Shown: piece by piece, positions 37,430-46,294 of the stretch
Layout: every line of letters starts with the position of its first letter
Numbering within the stretch: position 1 is the stretch's first letter
Origin: an uncultured Pseudomonadota bacterium
Lineage (GTDB): Bacteria > Pseudomonadota > Gammaproteobacteria > Methylococcales > Methylomonadaceae
Direction of reading: 5' to 3'
Assembly: GCA_903918375.1 (NCBI GenBank)
Contig: CAIXED010000006.1
Span: forward strand, 1 to 46,294
Length of the DNA: 46,294 bases
Program-made: the position numbers and the translations under genes
The notes under the pieces: generated by a model
The model's database searches: none
Seen by the model: the letters and a program-made list of their open reading frames with translations, nothing else
Told to the model about the DNA's origin: nothing

Positions 37430-37459
37430 AAAAAAAGGGAGCCTAGGCTCCCTTTTTTT
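37430..37459. terminator. Bidirectional terminator between fabI and ppiD
   Basis: Perfect arms GGGAGCC/GGCTCCC with a 2-base loop are flanked by seven A and seven T residues. It serves both converging genes. Confidence 0.95.
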
Positions 37460-37475
37460 GTAGCGCGATTTTTGT

Positions 37476-39347
37476 TTATTGCTGTTTTTCTTCACGAATT
37501 GCAATATCAGTTTTAGCTTGTAGTGCATTTAACACCGCTTCAAACTGCGCTTTACCAAATGCAGTTGCCATGTTTTTCTCAATCACTGGCAATTTTGCTT
37601 TGTCTGCTTCACTGACGCTTCCTTCGCTAACTTTGACGATATTAGCGACAATTTTGCCGCCAGCGACATCATCAATCACCACTACACTGGCTTTACCAGC
37701 CTGAGGTTTAGCGGCTTTAAACACAGCTTGACTAACCAACGGTGATAAATCAGTTGCGTTACGCACCAAGCCGTTCACTTTTTTCAAGGTTAAATGCTGA
37801 GCATCGGCAAGCTGAGCCAAGGTTTTGCCAGCCAATAATTCGGAGCGGATTTGCTCGGCAGTGGTTGCAGCAACTTGTTGAGCTTTATCGTGTTGCAAAG
37901 CGGTAATCACTTGCGATTTAACTTCTTTCAAGTCTTTAGTGGTAGCAGGAGAATGCGATTTCATCCGTAAAACCACTAATTTCTCGTTACCGACTTCAAC
38001 TGGTTCGCTGTTATTGCCTTTTAACACTTCTTCAGAAAATGCCGCTAAACGGACTTTTTCATCAGCGGCAACACCTTGACCTTGGCTACGAGTAAATAAG
38101 CCTGTTTGACTGACGGCAACACCTAAGACATTAGCAGCTGCAGCAAGGTTATCTGGGTTTTCGTAGCTAACTTGGGCTAATTTTTCGCCTAAAGCATTAA
38201 ATTGAGTTTCTGCCTGAGCTTTTTGATAAGCCTTAGTGATTTCGGTTTTCACTGCATCATAAGATTTTGCTTCGCCAGCGGTTAATTCGGTTACTTTAAT
38301 TAAGTGGTAACCAAATGCCGATTTAACTGGCTCAGATACTTCACCTAATTTCAGTGAGCTGGCCGCTTCTTCAAAAGATTTCTCCATGACGCCAACATTG
38401 AACAAACCTAAGTCACCGCCTTTTTTAGCTGTTAATTTATCGTCAGATACTTCGGCTGCTAGGCTGGCAAAATCTTTGTTAGCTAGTGCTTGTTTGGCTT
38501 TTAAAGCTTTGTCTAAAGCTTGCTGGTCTGCGGCAGGATCTTTGGTGAAAGCAAATAAGATGTGACTGATCCGTCTACGCTCTTTGCTGCTGAATTGGGC
38601 TTTTTGTTCTTCGTAATAGGCTTTTAACTGCTCTTCGGTAGGTTTAACCTCGGCAGCTAATTTATCTAATGCTAATTCGACGTAATCAATCGCTACTTGC
38701 TCTTCAGTCTGATAAGCATCTTGATGTTGTTGATAATAAGCGTTGATTTCTTCTTCGCTAGGCGCTTGAGAACTCGGGGCTAAAGGTATGGTTAGGTATT
38801 CAAGATCGCGTTTTTGATTTTGGATTTTGAAATAGTTAGCCACTTCTGTTTGAGTAACAAAACTACTATCAACAATGGCTTTTTGGAATTGCTCCATCAC
38901 CAAGGCTTTTTTGATTCGAGCAACGAATTCATCCGAGGACATACCCTGAGAACTTAACAGGGTTTGATATTGCGTTTTGTCGAATTTGCCGTCTTTTTGG
39001 AAATATTCCAAGGTTTGGATAAAACGTCGCGCAGTTTCATCGCTTACGACTAATTTTTCGTCTTGAACGTGTTGTAACAACACTTCGTCGCGAATTAATT
39101 TTTCAATTGCCTGTTTTTTAATGCTGTTTTCATCAAACTTCATGCCCGCAAGATTTTGAGCATATTGTTGATAAGCTTGGCTAACGTCGCGCTGGAAGAA
39201 TTCTTTATCGCCAACGGTTACCAACGGAGCCTCTTTACCACCACCTAAGTAGTTTTGTATGCCCCACAAACCAAATAGCACACAAATCAATACCAAAATG
39301 ATAGACGCGAATACGCCTTGCACCTTTTCTCTAATCTCTAATAGCAT
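37476..39347 (-). CDS. ppiD: Peptidyl-prolyl isomerase-like chaperone PpiD
   Basis: PpiD is an inner-membrane-anchored periplasmic chaperone near the Sec translocon. The 623-residue protein has one N-terminal membrane helix (FASIILVLICVLFGLWGIQNY, about residues 13-33), then a SurA-N-like region (about 40-170) and a parvulin-type domain near 260-355 (RRISHILFAF, KKGGDLGLFNVGVMEKSFE, SAFGYHLIKV). The rest is a second, degenerate region. AGG precedes ATG 39347. Order after hupB and the two tRNAs matches other gammaproteobacteria. Confidence 0.94.
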   Translation of the reverse strand: MLLEIREKVQGVFASIILVLICVLFGLWGIQNYLGGGKEAPLVTVGDKEFFQRDVSQAYQQYAQNLAGMKFDENSIKKQAIEKLIRDEVLLQHVQDEKLVVSDETARRFIQTLEYFQKDGKFDKTQYQTLLSSQGMSSDEFVARIKKALVMEQFQKAIVDSSFVTQTEVANYFKIQNQKRDLEYLTIPLAPSSQAPSEEEINAYYQQHQDAYQTEEQVAIDYVELALDKLAAEVKPTEEQLKAYYEEQKAQFSSKERRRISHILFAFTKDPAADQQALDKALKAKQALANKDFASLAAEVSDDKLTAKKGGDLGLFNVGVMEKSFEEAASSLKLGEVSEPVKSAFGYHLIKVTELTAGEAKSYDAVKTEITKAYQKAQAETQFNALGEKLAQVSYENPDNLAAAANVLGVAVSQTGLFTRSQGQGVAADEKVRLAAFSEEVLKGNNSEPVEVGNEKLVVLRMKSHSPATTKDLKEVKSQVITALQHDKAQQVAATTAEQIRSELLAGKTLAQLADAQHLTLKKVNGLVRNATDLSPLVSQAVFKAAKPQAGKASVVVIDDVAGGKIVANIVKVSEGSVSEADKAKLPVIEKNMATAFGKAQFEAVLNALQAKTDIAIREEKQQ

Positions 39348-39407
39348 AACCCTGTTCCTAAAACAGATTGAAACCTGAATATTTCAGGCAATGAAAAATA
39401 AGCGAGC

Positions 39408-39440
39408 AAAAAAAAACCCCGAGCCATTCGGCCCGAGGTT
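39408..39440 (-). terminator. Terminator after tRNA-Asp
   Basis: On the minus strand AACCTCGGGCC, loop gaat and GGCTCGGGGTT form an 11-pair stem (two G-U pairs) followed by nine T residues. It lies 7 bases after the tRNA-Asp CCA end and before ppiD, and probably ends the hupB-tRNA transcript. Confidence 0.9.
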
Positions 39441-39447
39441 TCTGTTT

Positions 39448-39524
39448 TGGCGGAGCGGACGGGACTCGAACCCGCGACCCCCGGCGTGACAGGCCGGTAT
39501 TCTAACCAACTGAACTACCGCTCC
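39448..39524 (-). tRNA. tRNA-Asp (anticodon GTC)
   Basis: A 77-base tRNA with acceptor arms GGAGCGG/CCGCTCC, D-arm GTTCAGTTGGTTAGAAT, anticodon loop CTGTCAC and T-arm GGGTTCGAGTCCC. The CCA end is encoded. It lies 6 bases after tRNA-Val. Confidence 0.97.
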
Positions 39525-39530
39525 AAAGTC

Positions 39531-39606
39531 TGGTGGGTGCTGAGGGGTTCGAACCCCCGACCCTCGCCTTGTAAGGGCGATGCTCTCCCAGCTGAGCTAA
39601 GCACCC
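39531..39606 (-). tRNA. tRNA-Val (anticodon TAC)
   Basis: A 76-base tRNA with acceptor arms GGGTGCT/AGCACCC, D-arm GCTCAGCTGGGAGAGC, anticodon loop CTTACAA and T-arm GGGTTCGAACCCC. CCA is encoded. It starts only 13 bases after the hupB stop, with no terminator between. Confidence 0.97.
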
Positions 39607-39619
39607 GACTTAAGAAATG

Positions 39620-39892
39620 CTAGTTTACTACATCTTTTAAAGATTTGCCAGCTTTAAATGAAGGAATTTTTGCAGCTTTAATGGTGATCTCTTCGCCAGT
39701 CTGTGGATTGCGACCTTTACGCTCTGCTCTTTCTTTAACTTCAAAGGTTCCAAAGCCAACCAAAGCAACAGAATCACCAGCTTTCAAGGCACCTTCAACT
39801 GCTTTAATAAAACCATCCAAAGCACGTCCAGCATCAGCTTTAGTCAACTGTGATGCATTAGCGATTGCATCGATAAGCTCAGATTTATTCAT
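39620..39892 (-). CDS. hupB: DNA-binding protein HU (beta type)
   Basis: HU is a small nucleoid protein that bends DNA as a dimer. The 90-residue product opens [20 protein letters not shown] and has the core [18 protein letters not shown], with the conserved Arg-Asn-Pro at the tip of the DNA-binding arm, followed by [19 protein letters not shown]. The ribosome site AAGGGG precedes ATG 39892. A near-consensus promoter lies 115-145 bases upstream. It follows lon and probably shares its transcript with the two tRNAs. Confidence 0.97.
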   Translation of the reverse strand: MNKSELIDAIANASQLTKADAGRALDGFIKAVEGALKAGDSVALVGFGTFEVKERAERKGRNPQTGEEITIKAAKIPSFKAGKSLKDVVN

Positions 39893-40007
39893 TTATTTCC
39901 CCTTAGGATTGTTGTGTTAATTATTGTTAGCAAACAAGCGGTAAATCTTGCGCTGCAAATCGGCTCTCCTGCATCCGATTCACAATCCCCATTTTCGGGG
40001 TAAGCAT

Positions 40008-40036
40008 TTATAACAATCGGCTACAGGCCGTGTCAA
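40008..40036 (-). promoter_or_regulatory. Sigma-70 type promoter for hupB-tRNA
   Basis: On the minus strand a perfect -35 TTGACA (40036-40031), a 17-base spacer and -10 TTATAA (40013-40008) are seen. The leader to the hupB ATG would be about 110 bases. Its strength fits a gene for an abundant nucleoid protein. Confidence 0.8.
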
Positions 40037-40038
40037 GC

Positions 40039-40068
40039 GTAACTATCGCCTTATACGACGATAGTTAC
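40039..40068. terminator. Hairpin after lon
   Basis: Perfect 10-base arms GTAACTATCG/CGATAGTTAC with a 10-base loop lie 12 bases past the lon stop. There is no T-run; the hupB -35 box follows almost at once. It may stall or stabilise the end of the lon mRNA. Confidence 0.5.
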
Positions 40069-40080
40069 CGCCACATTTAA

Positions 40081-42486
40081 TTAGTGAGCAACAACTTGAC
40101 GAGCAGTCATTTCATTTTTTCCTGCGCTTTTGTCACCCGCTTCAACGACCACCAAAGGCGTTGGCATTGACTGCAAGGCAATTTCCAAAACCTCATCAAT
40201 CCAACGTACTGTTTTAATGGTTAAATTTTGCTTAATGTTAGCTGGAATTTCGACTAAATCTTTTTCGTTTTCACTAGGAATAATAACAGTCGTAATACCA
40301 CCGCGATGAGCCGCTAATAGTTTTTCTTTTAAACCACCAATCGGCAACACTTCACCACGCAAAGTAATTTCACCGGTCATTGCAACGTCTGAACGCACAG
40401 GAATTTGTGTTAAAGCAGAAACAATCGCGGTACACATCCCAATACCAGCACTTGGCCCATCTTTAGGTGTAGCACCTTCTGGAACATGAATATGAATGTC
40501 ATTCTTTTGGAAAACCTCATTATCAATCCCCAAAACCTGCGCTCGACTTCTAACCACAGTCACTGCGGCTTCAATCGATTCTTTCATCACATCGCCAAGC
40601 TTACCGGTAGACAACTGCTTACCTTTACCTGGCATAACAGCAGTTTCAATCGTCAGTAATTCACCACCCACCTCTGTCCATGCTAAACCGGTTACTTGAC
40701 CAATTTGGTCTTTATCTTCCGCAACCCCGTAATTGAAACGACGAACACCTAAATATTTATCTAAATTCTTATCGGTAACCGTAATCTTGGTTTTTTTAGC
40801 TTTTAACAATAAGTCTTTAACTACTTTCCGACAGATTTTAGAAATCTCGCGTTCCAAGCTTCTAACACCAGCCTCGCGTGTGTAGTAACGAATAATATCA
40901 ATCACAGCTGCTTCAGAAATATGCAACTCTGAACTAGCCAAGCCATTGTTCTTAATTTGTTTAGGAATCAAGAATCGAGTGGCAATATTTGATTTTTCAT
41001 CCTCTGTATAGCCAGACAACCGTATCACTTCCATCCTATCCATCAGTGCAGGTGGAATATTCATACTATTAGCCGTCGCGACAAACATGACATCCGACAA
41101 ATCAAAATCAACTTCTAAATAATGATCAGCAAAGGCATGATTTTGTTCTGGATCCAAAACCTCTAACAAAGCCGAAGCGGGATCACCACGAAAATCAGCC
41201 GCCATTTTGTCAATTTCATCCAACAAAAACATCGGATTACGGGTTTTTATTTTAGAAAGATTTTGCAAAATCTTACCCGGCATAGAGCCAATATAAGTAC
41301 GTCTATGCCCTCTGATTTCTGCCTCATCTCTTACACCACCTAAAGCCATTCGCACATACTTACGATTAGTAGCGCGGGCAATTGATTGCCCTAAAGAGGT
41401 TTTACCAACACCTGGAGGCCCAACCAAACACAAAATCGGCCCTTTTAATTGTTTAACTCTTTGCTGGACTGCCAAGTATTCAAGAATTCGCTCTTTCACC
41501 TTATCTAAGCCATAGTGCTCAGCTTCTAAAACCTGCTCAGCCACTTTTAAATCGTGGCGTACTTTGGTTTTCTTTTTCCAAGGTACATTAACCATCCAAT
41601 CAATGTAATTACGCACCACAGTCGCTTCTGCCGACATAGGCGACATCATTTTTAATTTGTTTAATTCCGCTAATGCTTTGGTTTTAGCTTCAGCCGTCAT
41701 GCCTGCTGCGGCAATTTTCTTCTCTAGCTCATCAATTTCATTACTGGCATCTTCCATATCCCCCAGCTCTTTTTGAATCGCCTTCATTTGTTCGTTTAGA
41801 TAATATTCGCGCTGATTTTTTTCCATTTGTTTCTTAACGCGACCACGAATTTTTTTCTCCATTTCCAGAAGATCAACTTCGCCTTCCATCAACGACATTA
41901 AGTTTTCCAAACGCTTAACCACATCAGTCATTTCCAACATAGCTTGCTTTTCTTCAACCTTAAGCGCCATATGAGCCGCCATGGTGTCAGCTAAACGGCC
42001 TGAATTATCAATACCATTTAATGAATTTAAAACTTCGGGTGGGATTTTATTATTGAGTTTGACGTATTGATCAAATGAACTAATCGCTGTGCGCTGCAAA
42101 ACATCTAATTCTTGCTCAGAGACATTGATTTCATCATCCAACGGGACGACACCAGCCGCACAATAACCATCAAGTTCCTGATAATGAATCACTGAACAGC
42201 GCTGACTGCCTTCAACTAAAACCTTAACCGTACCGTCTGGCAATTTCAGCAATTGCAAAATGTTCGCCAAAGTGCCGATTTGGTATAAATCGTCAAAAAT
42301 AGGCTCATCAACATCCGCCTGTCTCTGAGCAACCAACAATACTTGTTTATCTTGACGAATCGCGGCATCTAAAGCCTCTATCGACATCCCTCTTCCGACA
42401 AACAACGGAATAACCATGTGCGGATAAACCACGACATCGCGCAATGGCAAAACGGGAATCAAATCATCTTTATTTAACTGTGTCAT
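40081..42486 (-). CDS. lon: ATP-dependent protease Lon
   Basis: Lon degrades misfolded and short-lived regulatory proteins in the cytoplasm. The 801-residue protein has the N-terminal LAN domain ([20 protein letters not shown]), a coiled region, the AAA+ domain with Walker [10 protein letters not shown] near 356 and the protease domain with Ser679 ([11 protein letters not shown]) and Lys722 (GGLKEKLL) as the catalytic pair. Length and residues match the E. coli type. AAAGGA precedes ATG 42486. It follows clpX but is separated from it by a terminator and has a heat-shock-like promoter. Confidence 0.98.
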   Translation of the reverse strand: MTQLNKDDLIPVLPLRDVVVYPHMVIPLFVGRGMSIEALDAAIRQDKQVLLVAQRQADVDEPIFDDLYQIGTLANILQLLKLPDGTVKVLVEGSQRCSVIHYQELDGYCAAGVVPLDDEINVSEQELDVLQRTAISSFDQYVKLNNKIPPEVLNSLNGIDNSGRLADTMAAHMALKVEEKQAMLEMTDVVKRLENLMSLMEGEVDLLEMEKKIRGRVKKQMEKNQREYYLNEQMKAIQKELGDMEDASNEIDELEKKIAAAGMTAEAKTKALAELNKLKMMSPMSAEATVVRNYIDWMVNVPWKKKTKVRHDLKVAEQVLEAEHYGLDKVKERILEYLAVQQRVKQLKGPILCLVGPPGVGKTSLGQSIARATNRKYVRMALGGVRDEAEIRGHRRTYIGSMPGKILQNLSKIKTRNPMFLLDEIDKMAADFRGDPASALLEVLDPEQNHAFADHYLEVDFDLSDVMFVATANSMNIPPALMDRMEVIRLSGYTEDEKSNIATRFLIPKQIKNNGLASSELHISEAAVIDIIRYYTREAGVRSLEREISKICRKVVKDLLLKAKKTKITVTDKNLDKYLGVRRFNYGVAEDKDQIGQVTGLAWTEVGGELLTIETAVMPGKGKQLSTGKLGDVMKESIEAAVTVVRSRAQVLGIDNEVFQKNDIHIHVPEGATPKDGPSAGIGMCTAIVSALTQIPVRSDVAMTGEITLRGEVLPIGGLKEKLLAAHRGGITTVIIPSENEKDLVEIPANIKQNLTIKTVRWIDEVLEIALQSMPTPLVVVEAGDKSAGKNEMTARQVVAH

Positions 42487-42533
42487 TTCGTTCGTTTCCT
42501 TTAACAGGATCTCAATAGATTACGATAGTATCC

Positions 42534-42564
42534 TACATGAGGACGTTCGCATAGAAAACAAGGG
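42534..42564 (-). promoter_or_regulatory. Possible heat-shock (sigma-32-like) promoter of lon
   Basis: On the minus strand CCCTTGTTT, then about 13 bases, then CCTCATGTA resembles the sigma-32 consensus (CTTGAAA and CCCCATNTA). It is well placed between the clpX terminator and lon, a heat-shock gene in many bacteria. The match is partial. Confidence 0.45.
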
Positions 42565-42581
42565 CTTTTACCGTCAGGCAT

Positions 42582-42610
42582 AAAAAAAGGGCTTATAAAA
42601 AGCCCTTTTT
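42582..42610 (-). terminator. Terminator after clpX
   Basis: The arms AAAAAGGGCTT and AAGCCCTTTTT pair around a short A+T loop, and on the minus strand a run of seven T residues follows. It separates the tig-clpP-clpX unit from lon. Confidence 0.88.
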
Positions 42611-42647
42611 AGTTAAATCAATTAATTATCTGAATAATTCAACTGAT

Positions 42648-43922
42648 TTACGATTCAGCAACCGCCCGATTTTGCTCTGTTTCATAAACTAAAATCGGTT
42701 CAGATTTACCAAGAATCACGTTTTCATCAATTACAACCTTGGAAATTTTGTCATTAGATGGCAGTTCATACATCGTATCTAATAGCACATTCTCAACAAT
42801 GGTTCTCAAACCACGAGCGCCAGTTTTTCTTTCCATCGATTTTTTGGCAATCGCCGATAAAGAATCATCTCTAAACTCTAAATCAGCGCCTTCCATTTCA
42901 AACAAATGCTGATATTGCTTGATCAATGCATTCTTGGGTTCGGTCAAAATCTGAATTAATGCCGCTTCATCTAACTCTTCTAAGGTAGCAACGACAGGCA
43001 ATCTACCGACAAATTCAGGAATTAAACCGTATTTGATTAAATCTTCAGCTTGAACTTCAGCGAATAATTTACCGACATTAATCGTTTCATCTTTGCTTTT
43101 AACTTCCGCAGAGAAACCAATACCACCTTTAACATCGCGATTCTTAATTACTTTATCCAAACCTGCGAATGCACCACCAACAATAAACAGGATATTAGCG
43201 GTATTCACTTGCACAAAGTCTTGTTGCGGATGTTTGCGACCACCTTCTTTAGGAACAGAAGCAATAGTACCTTCAATCAACTTTAGTAAAGCTTGTTGTA
43301 CACCTTCACCTGACACATCGCGAGTGATTGATGGATTGTCGGATTTACGCGTAATTTTGTCGATTTCGTCGATGTAAACTATGCCTGTTTCGGCTTTTTC
43401 AACATCGTAATCACATTTTTGCAAGATTTTTAGAATGACGCTTTCAACATCTTCACCAACATAACCCGCCTCGGTTAGCGTAGTTGCATCGGCAATGGTA
43501 AAAGGCACATCCAATAATCTTGCCAACGTTTCTGCTAATAAGGTTTTGCCAGAACCCGTAGGGCCAATTAGCAAAATATTACTTTTACCCAATTCAACAT
43601 CTGTCTTTTTGACGTTACTACGCAGACGTTTATAGTGGTTATAAACAGCAACAGCTAGAATTTTCTTAGCCTTATCTTGGCCGATCACATAGTTATCAAG
43701 CTCTTGCTTAATTTCTTTTGGCTTTGGCAATGATGGTGAAGTAGATGTAGTTTGCTCTTCGAGTAACTCATCTTTAATGATGTCATTACAAAGTTCGACA
43801 CATTCATCACAGACATAAACCGAAGGACCTGCAATTAATTTGCGAACTTCGTTTTGGCTTTTGCCGCAAAAAGAGCAGTAAAGCAATTTTTCATCGTCTT
43901 TACTGTTTTTATCTTTACTCAT
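42648..43922 (-). CDS. clpX: ClpX, ATPase subunit of the ClpXP protease
   Basis: ClpX unfolds tagged proteins and feeds them to ClpP. The 424-residue protein has the N-terminal zinc finger with Cys16, Cys19, Cys38 and Cys41, Walker A GPTGSGKT (120-127), Walker [11 protein letters not shown] and the [19 protein letters not shown] region with the pore-2 and sensor elements. The IGF-type ClpP loop is expected near 270 (GGIGFSAE). It follows clpP by 88 bases on the same strand. Confidence 0.98.
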   Translation of the reverse strand: MSKDKNSKDDEKLLYCSFCGKSQNEVRKLIAGPSVYVCDECVELCNDIIKDELLEEQTTSTSPSLPKPKEIKQELDNYVIGQDKAKKILAVAVYNHYKRLRSNVKKTDVELGKSNILLIGPTGSGKTLLAETLARLLDVPFTIADATTLTEAGYVGEDVESVILKILQKCDYDVEKAETGIVYIDEIDKITRKSDNPSITRDVSGEGVQQALLKLIEGTIASVPKEGGRKHPQQDFVQVNTANILFIVGGAFAGLDKVIKNRDVKGGIGFSAEVKSKDETINVGKLFAEVQAEDLIKYGLIPEFVGRLPVVATLEELDEAALIQILTEPKNALIKQYQHLFEMEGADLEFRDDSLSAIAKKSMERKTGARGLRTIVENVLLDTMYELPSNDKISKVVIDENVILGKSEPILVYETEQNRAVAES

Positions 43923-44010
43923 GGATAGCTCCCAATCGCGCCCCCAAGGACCAGTCTATTGAATCTGAATAGTCCTGAAATAATCTATCGTTTAATCAAT
44001 TCAATCATTG

Positions 44011-44646
44011 TTAAGCAGTACGACTGTTCAACACTTTATCGATCAAACCGTATTCAACCGCTTGTTCAGCACTTAAAAAGTTATCTCTGTCCGTATCCTG
44101 CTCAATTTTACTCAGCGGTTGTCCGGTATGATGGGCTAAAACAGCATTCAATTTATCGCGAATTAATAAAATCTCACGGGCGTGAATATCAATGTCAGAT
44201 GCTTGACCTTGAAAACCACCTAAAGGCTGATGAATCATCACTCGCGAATGCGGTAAACAATAACGTTTACCCGCTGCACCACCCGCCAATAACAAAGCCC
44301 CCATACTGGCCGCCTGACCAATACACATGGTGCTAACATCGGCTTTAATAAACTGCATAGTGTCATAAATAGCCATCCCAGCGGTCACAGAACCGCCGGG
44401 AGAATTGATATAAAGATGAATATCTTTATCAGGATTTTCAGACTCGAGAAATAGCAATTGCGCCACAACCAGATTGGCCATGTAATCCTCAACTTTACCA
44501 ACCAAGAAGATGACACGTTCTTTTAATAATCGCGAATAAATGTCGAAGGAACGCTCTCCACGAGCGGTCTGTTCAATCACCATCGGCACCAAGCCACCAG
44601 CGGCTTGAGGTTCTGTCATTCCTTGCATAGCGTTTCGGATATACAT
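44011..44646 (-). CDS. clpP: ClpP protease subunit
   Basis: ClpP is the barrel-shaped serine protease that works with ClpX or ClpA. The 211-residue protein has the catalytic triad Ser114 ([11 protein letters not shown]), His139 (MIHQPLGG) and Asp188 (DTDRDNF). The N-terminal segment up to about residue 18 is probably removed as a propeptide. AGAGG precedes ATG 44646. It lies 15 bases after tig, so the two are probably co-transcribed. Confidence 0.98.
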   Translation of the reverse strand: MYIRNAMQGMTEPQAAGGLVPMVIEQTARGERSFDIYSRLLKERVIFLVGKVEDYMANLVVAQLLFLESENPDKDIHLYINSPGGSVTAGMAIYDTMQFIKADVSTMCIGQAASMGALLLAGGAAGKRYCLPHSRVMIHQPLGGFQGQASDIDIHAREILLIRDKLNAVLAHHTGQPLSKIEQDTDRDNFLSAEQAVEYGLIDKVLNSRTA

Positions 44647-44661
44647 TATTGGCCTCTGAAA

Positions 44662-45957
44662 TTATTGTTTTTCCATCACATCGCTGAAACCGACGGTTTC
44701 ATCAGTGATTTTTGCTTTGCTAACAACCCATTCAACCGCTTGATCTTCTAAAACCATTTGTTGAACGTCATTCAAGCGTTTTTTGTCTGCGTAATACCAG
44801 TTAACCACGTCTTCAGGTTTTTCATAGCTTTTCGCCATATCTTCAATCACTGAACGCACTTTTTCGTCGTCAATTTTGATTTCATTTTGGCTGATGATTT
44901 CACCCAACAACAAACCTAAAGTCACACGACGTTTGGCTTGATTTTCAAACATATCTCTTGGTAACTGTAAATCTTCTAGTTTCAAACGCATTTTTTGTGC
45001 GCGTTCTGCATAAGGTTGCATCAATGCTTGAATTTCTTGGTCGATTAAAGCATTAGGCGTAGTAATTTCGACCTTTTCATATAAAGCGTCCATAACGTTA
45101 TTTTTAAGTTTATTTTTTAAACCTTGTAACAACTCTCTTTCCATATTAGCTCTAACGTCAGCACGGAAACTGACGACATCGCCATCTTCAACACCATAAG
45201 CTTTAATAAAATCTGCATCCAATTCAGGCAATACAGATTCTTCAACCTTAACCAATTCAATTTCAAATTCAGCTGTTTTACCGGCTAATTTTTCGCTGTT
45301 GTATTTTTCAGGGAAAACGATAGAAAAGGTTTTACTTTCACCAGCAGATAAGCCTTTTAATTCATCTTCAAAACCTGGAATCATTTGTTGACCGCCGATT
45401 TCTACAGCGTAATTTTCAACTTTACCATCGGTGAAGTTTTCACCTTCAGAAGTACCTGAGAAATGGATAGTTACACGATCTTGAGCTTGCGATTTACGTT
45501 CAACATCAGCCCATGTTTTCTTTTGTTGTCTTAATTTTTCAATCATTGCTTCAACATCAGCATCAACAACAGTTGCAGATGGACGGCTGATTTCTAAATT
45601 AGCGACCGCATCTAAGCTAACCTCAGGATAAACTTCAAATTCTGCTATATATTCAAAACCTTCTTCTTTATCAACAGGTTGCAGATTAGGATAACCTGCT
45701 GGCGATAAATCTTGTTGTTGCAATGCTTCGAAGTAAGTTGATTGAATTAAATCGCCAGTCACATCGCTTTTGACTCTGTCGCCATAAAGTTTCTTTACCA
45801 TACTAACTGGCACTTTACCTGGACGGAAACCGTCAACCTTAACTTCCCGAGCTAGTTTTTTAAATTGCGCGTCCATCTTTTCTTGCACAACAGACTCAGG
45901 AATACTGACAGTCATTTTTCGGCTTAATTCTGATGTCTTCTCGACAGAAACTTGCAT
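44662..45957 (-). CDS. tig: Trigger factor
   Basis: Trigger factor is the ribosome-bound chaperone that meets new chains as they leave the tunnel. The 431-residue protein has the N-terminal ribosome-binding domain with the signature GFRPGKVPVSMV near 43-54, an FKBP-type isomerase domain at about 150-245 (DRVTIHFSGTSEGENFTDGK) and a helical C-terminal arm domain. GAGGTAA precedes ATG 45957. A good sigma-70 promoter lies about 165-190 bases upstream. It is the first gene of the tig-clpP-clpX block. Confidence 0.97.
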   Translation of the reverse strand: MQVSVEKTSELSRKMTVSIPESVVQEKMDAQFKKLAREVKVDGFRPGKVPVSMVKKLYGDRVKSDVTGDLIQSTYFEALQQQDLSPAGYPNLQPVDKEEGFEYIAEFEVYPEVSLDAVANLEISRPSATVVDADVEAMIEKLRQQKKTWADVERKSQAQDRVTIHFSGTSEGENFTDGKVENYAVEIGGQQMIPGFEDELKGLSAGESKTFSIVFPEKYNSEKLAGKTAEFEIELVKVEESVLPELDADFIKAYGVEDGDVVSFRADVRANMERELLQGLKNKLKNNVMDALYEKVEITTPNALIDQEIQALMQPYAERAQKMRLKLEDLQLPRDMFENQAKRRVTLGLLLGEIISQNEIKIDDEKVRSVIEDMAKSYEKPEDVVNWYYADKKRLNDVQQMVLEDQAVEWVVSKAKITDETVGFSDVMEKQ

Positions 45958-46120
45958 TGCATTACCTCAAAAATTATATAGGGGAAGATTATGTGAATAA
46001 GGAATTAGATACTTTGATAATTAAGCAAAAAAGTACACGTAATTATCAGATGATTTAACGACAATAATTACGGATTAAATCGCTATTTGCCAATCAAAAT
46101 CAGCTTAAATTTAACCAGAC

Positions 46121-46149
46121 ATTATATTTCGACAGAGTTATGCAAGCAA
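46121..46149 (-). promoter_or_regulatory. Sigma-70 type promoter of tig-clpP-clpX
   Basis: On the minus strand TTGCTT (46149-46144), a 17-base spacer and TATAAT (46126-46121) match a housekeeping promoter. The remaining gap between the 5S rRNA terminator and tig (45958-46200) is A+T-rich and shows no gene. Confidence 0.75.
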
Positions 46150-46203
46150 TAGCATAAGCAAAAAATGCACCATAATTAGCTAAAAATCGCTAAATTCTTA
46201 GTC

Positions 46204-46240
46204 AAAAAAAAAGCCCGCCTATTGCTAGGAGGGCTTTTTT
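46204..46240 (-). terminator. rRNA operon terminator
   Basis: On the minus strand, reading away from the 5S gene, AAAAAAGCCC...GGGCTTTTTT forms a stem with a 4-base loop (GCAA) and one mismatch, followed by T residues. It ends the rRNA operon before tig. Confidence 0.9.
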
Positions 46241-46248
46241 GATATAAG

Positions 46249-46294
46249 AGCTTGGCGATGACCTACTTTCACATGGCAACCTGCCACACTATCA
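46249..46294 (-). rRNA. 5S ribosomal RNA, 3' end (partial)
   Basis: The minus strand reads GATAGTGTGGCAGGTTGCCA, then ATGTGAAAGTAGGTCATCGC and CAAGCT, which matches the last about 45 bases of bacterial 5S rRNA (compare E. coli GGTAGTGTGGGG...CATGCGAGAGTAGGGAACTGCCAGG). The gene continues beyond the right edge of the window. The exact 3' end is uncertain by 1-2 bases. Confidence 0.9.

Noticed and set aside
45960-46010. Sigma-32-like CCCCTATATA box just before tig
   Set aside because: It lies about 20 bases before the ATG and lacks a convincing -35; transcription would begin at the ribosome site.

Overview
The window looks like a chromosomal segment of a gammaproteobacterial methanotroph or methylotroph (Methylococcales-like). 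The main reasons are a XoxF-type, lanthanide-dependent methanol dehydrogenase followed by its XoxJ partner, a full glycogen-synthesis cluster, and housekeeping blocks in gammaproteobacterial order (tig-clpP-clpX-lon-hupB-ppiD; glnE). Species cannot be fixed from the sequence alone.

Layout, left to right. (1) 1-376: two 147-bp direct repeats, each carrying a palindromic dispersed element. (2) 377-9421, minus strand: a 2413-residue RTX/VCBS secreted protein and, after a terminator hairpin, its type I secretion ABC exporter. A small HTH gene diverges from it at 9752. (3) 10.1-14.2 kb, plus: glnE (nitrogen control) and mltA (murein hydrolase). (4) 14.2-16.6 kb, minus: a VapBC-type toxin-antitoxin pair, an unknown lipoprotein and hslO (Hsp33). 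msrA diverges from hslO across a perfect 18-bp palindrome. (5) 17.6-20.4 kb, plus: xoxF, terminator, xoxJ. (6) 20.4-27.4 kb: a dispersed repeat, a 53-residue coiled-coil/membrane mini-protein, then the glycogen genes malQ-glgC (minus) and glgB-glgA (plus, overlapping), divergently arranged. (7) 27.6-29.2 kb: a RelE/ParE toxin with an unusually long antitoxin, a cupin protein and a FUN14-like membrane protein. (8) 29.3-36.6 kb, minus: a peptide-type ABC importer operon (binding lipoprotein, two permeases, ATPase) into which a two-gene module, an ABC/AAA15-like ATPase plus a DUF4276 TOPRIM-like protein, is placed between the second permease and the ATPase gene. The ATPase gene itself is frameshifted, has an altered signature motif and is truncated. 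(9) 36.6-46.0 kb: fabI (plus), then on the minus strand tig, clpP, clpX, lon, hupB, tRNA-Val, tRNA-Asp and ppiD. (10) The right edge holds the 3' end of a 5S rRNA (minus) and the rRNA operon terminator.

The best candidate for an under-described system is the ATPase + DUF4276 module at 30088-32069. It resembles two-gene ATPase/TOPRIM defence systems such as PARIS or OLD-like pairs in architecture only, and it is translationally coupled to the remains of a decaying importer. Secondary points of interest are the six near-identical 98-residue repeats in the adhesin, the palindromic hslO/msrA promoter and the terminator placed between xoxF and xoxJ.
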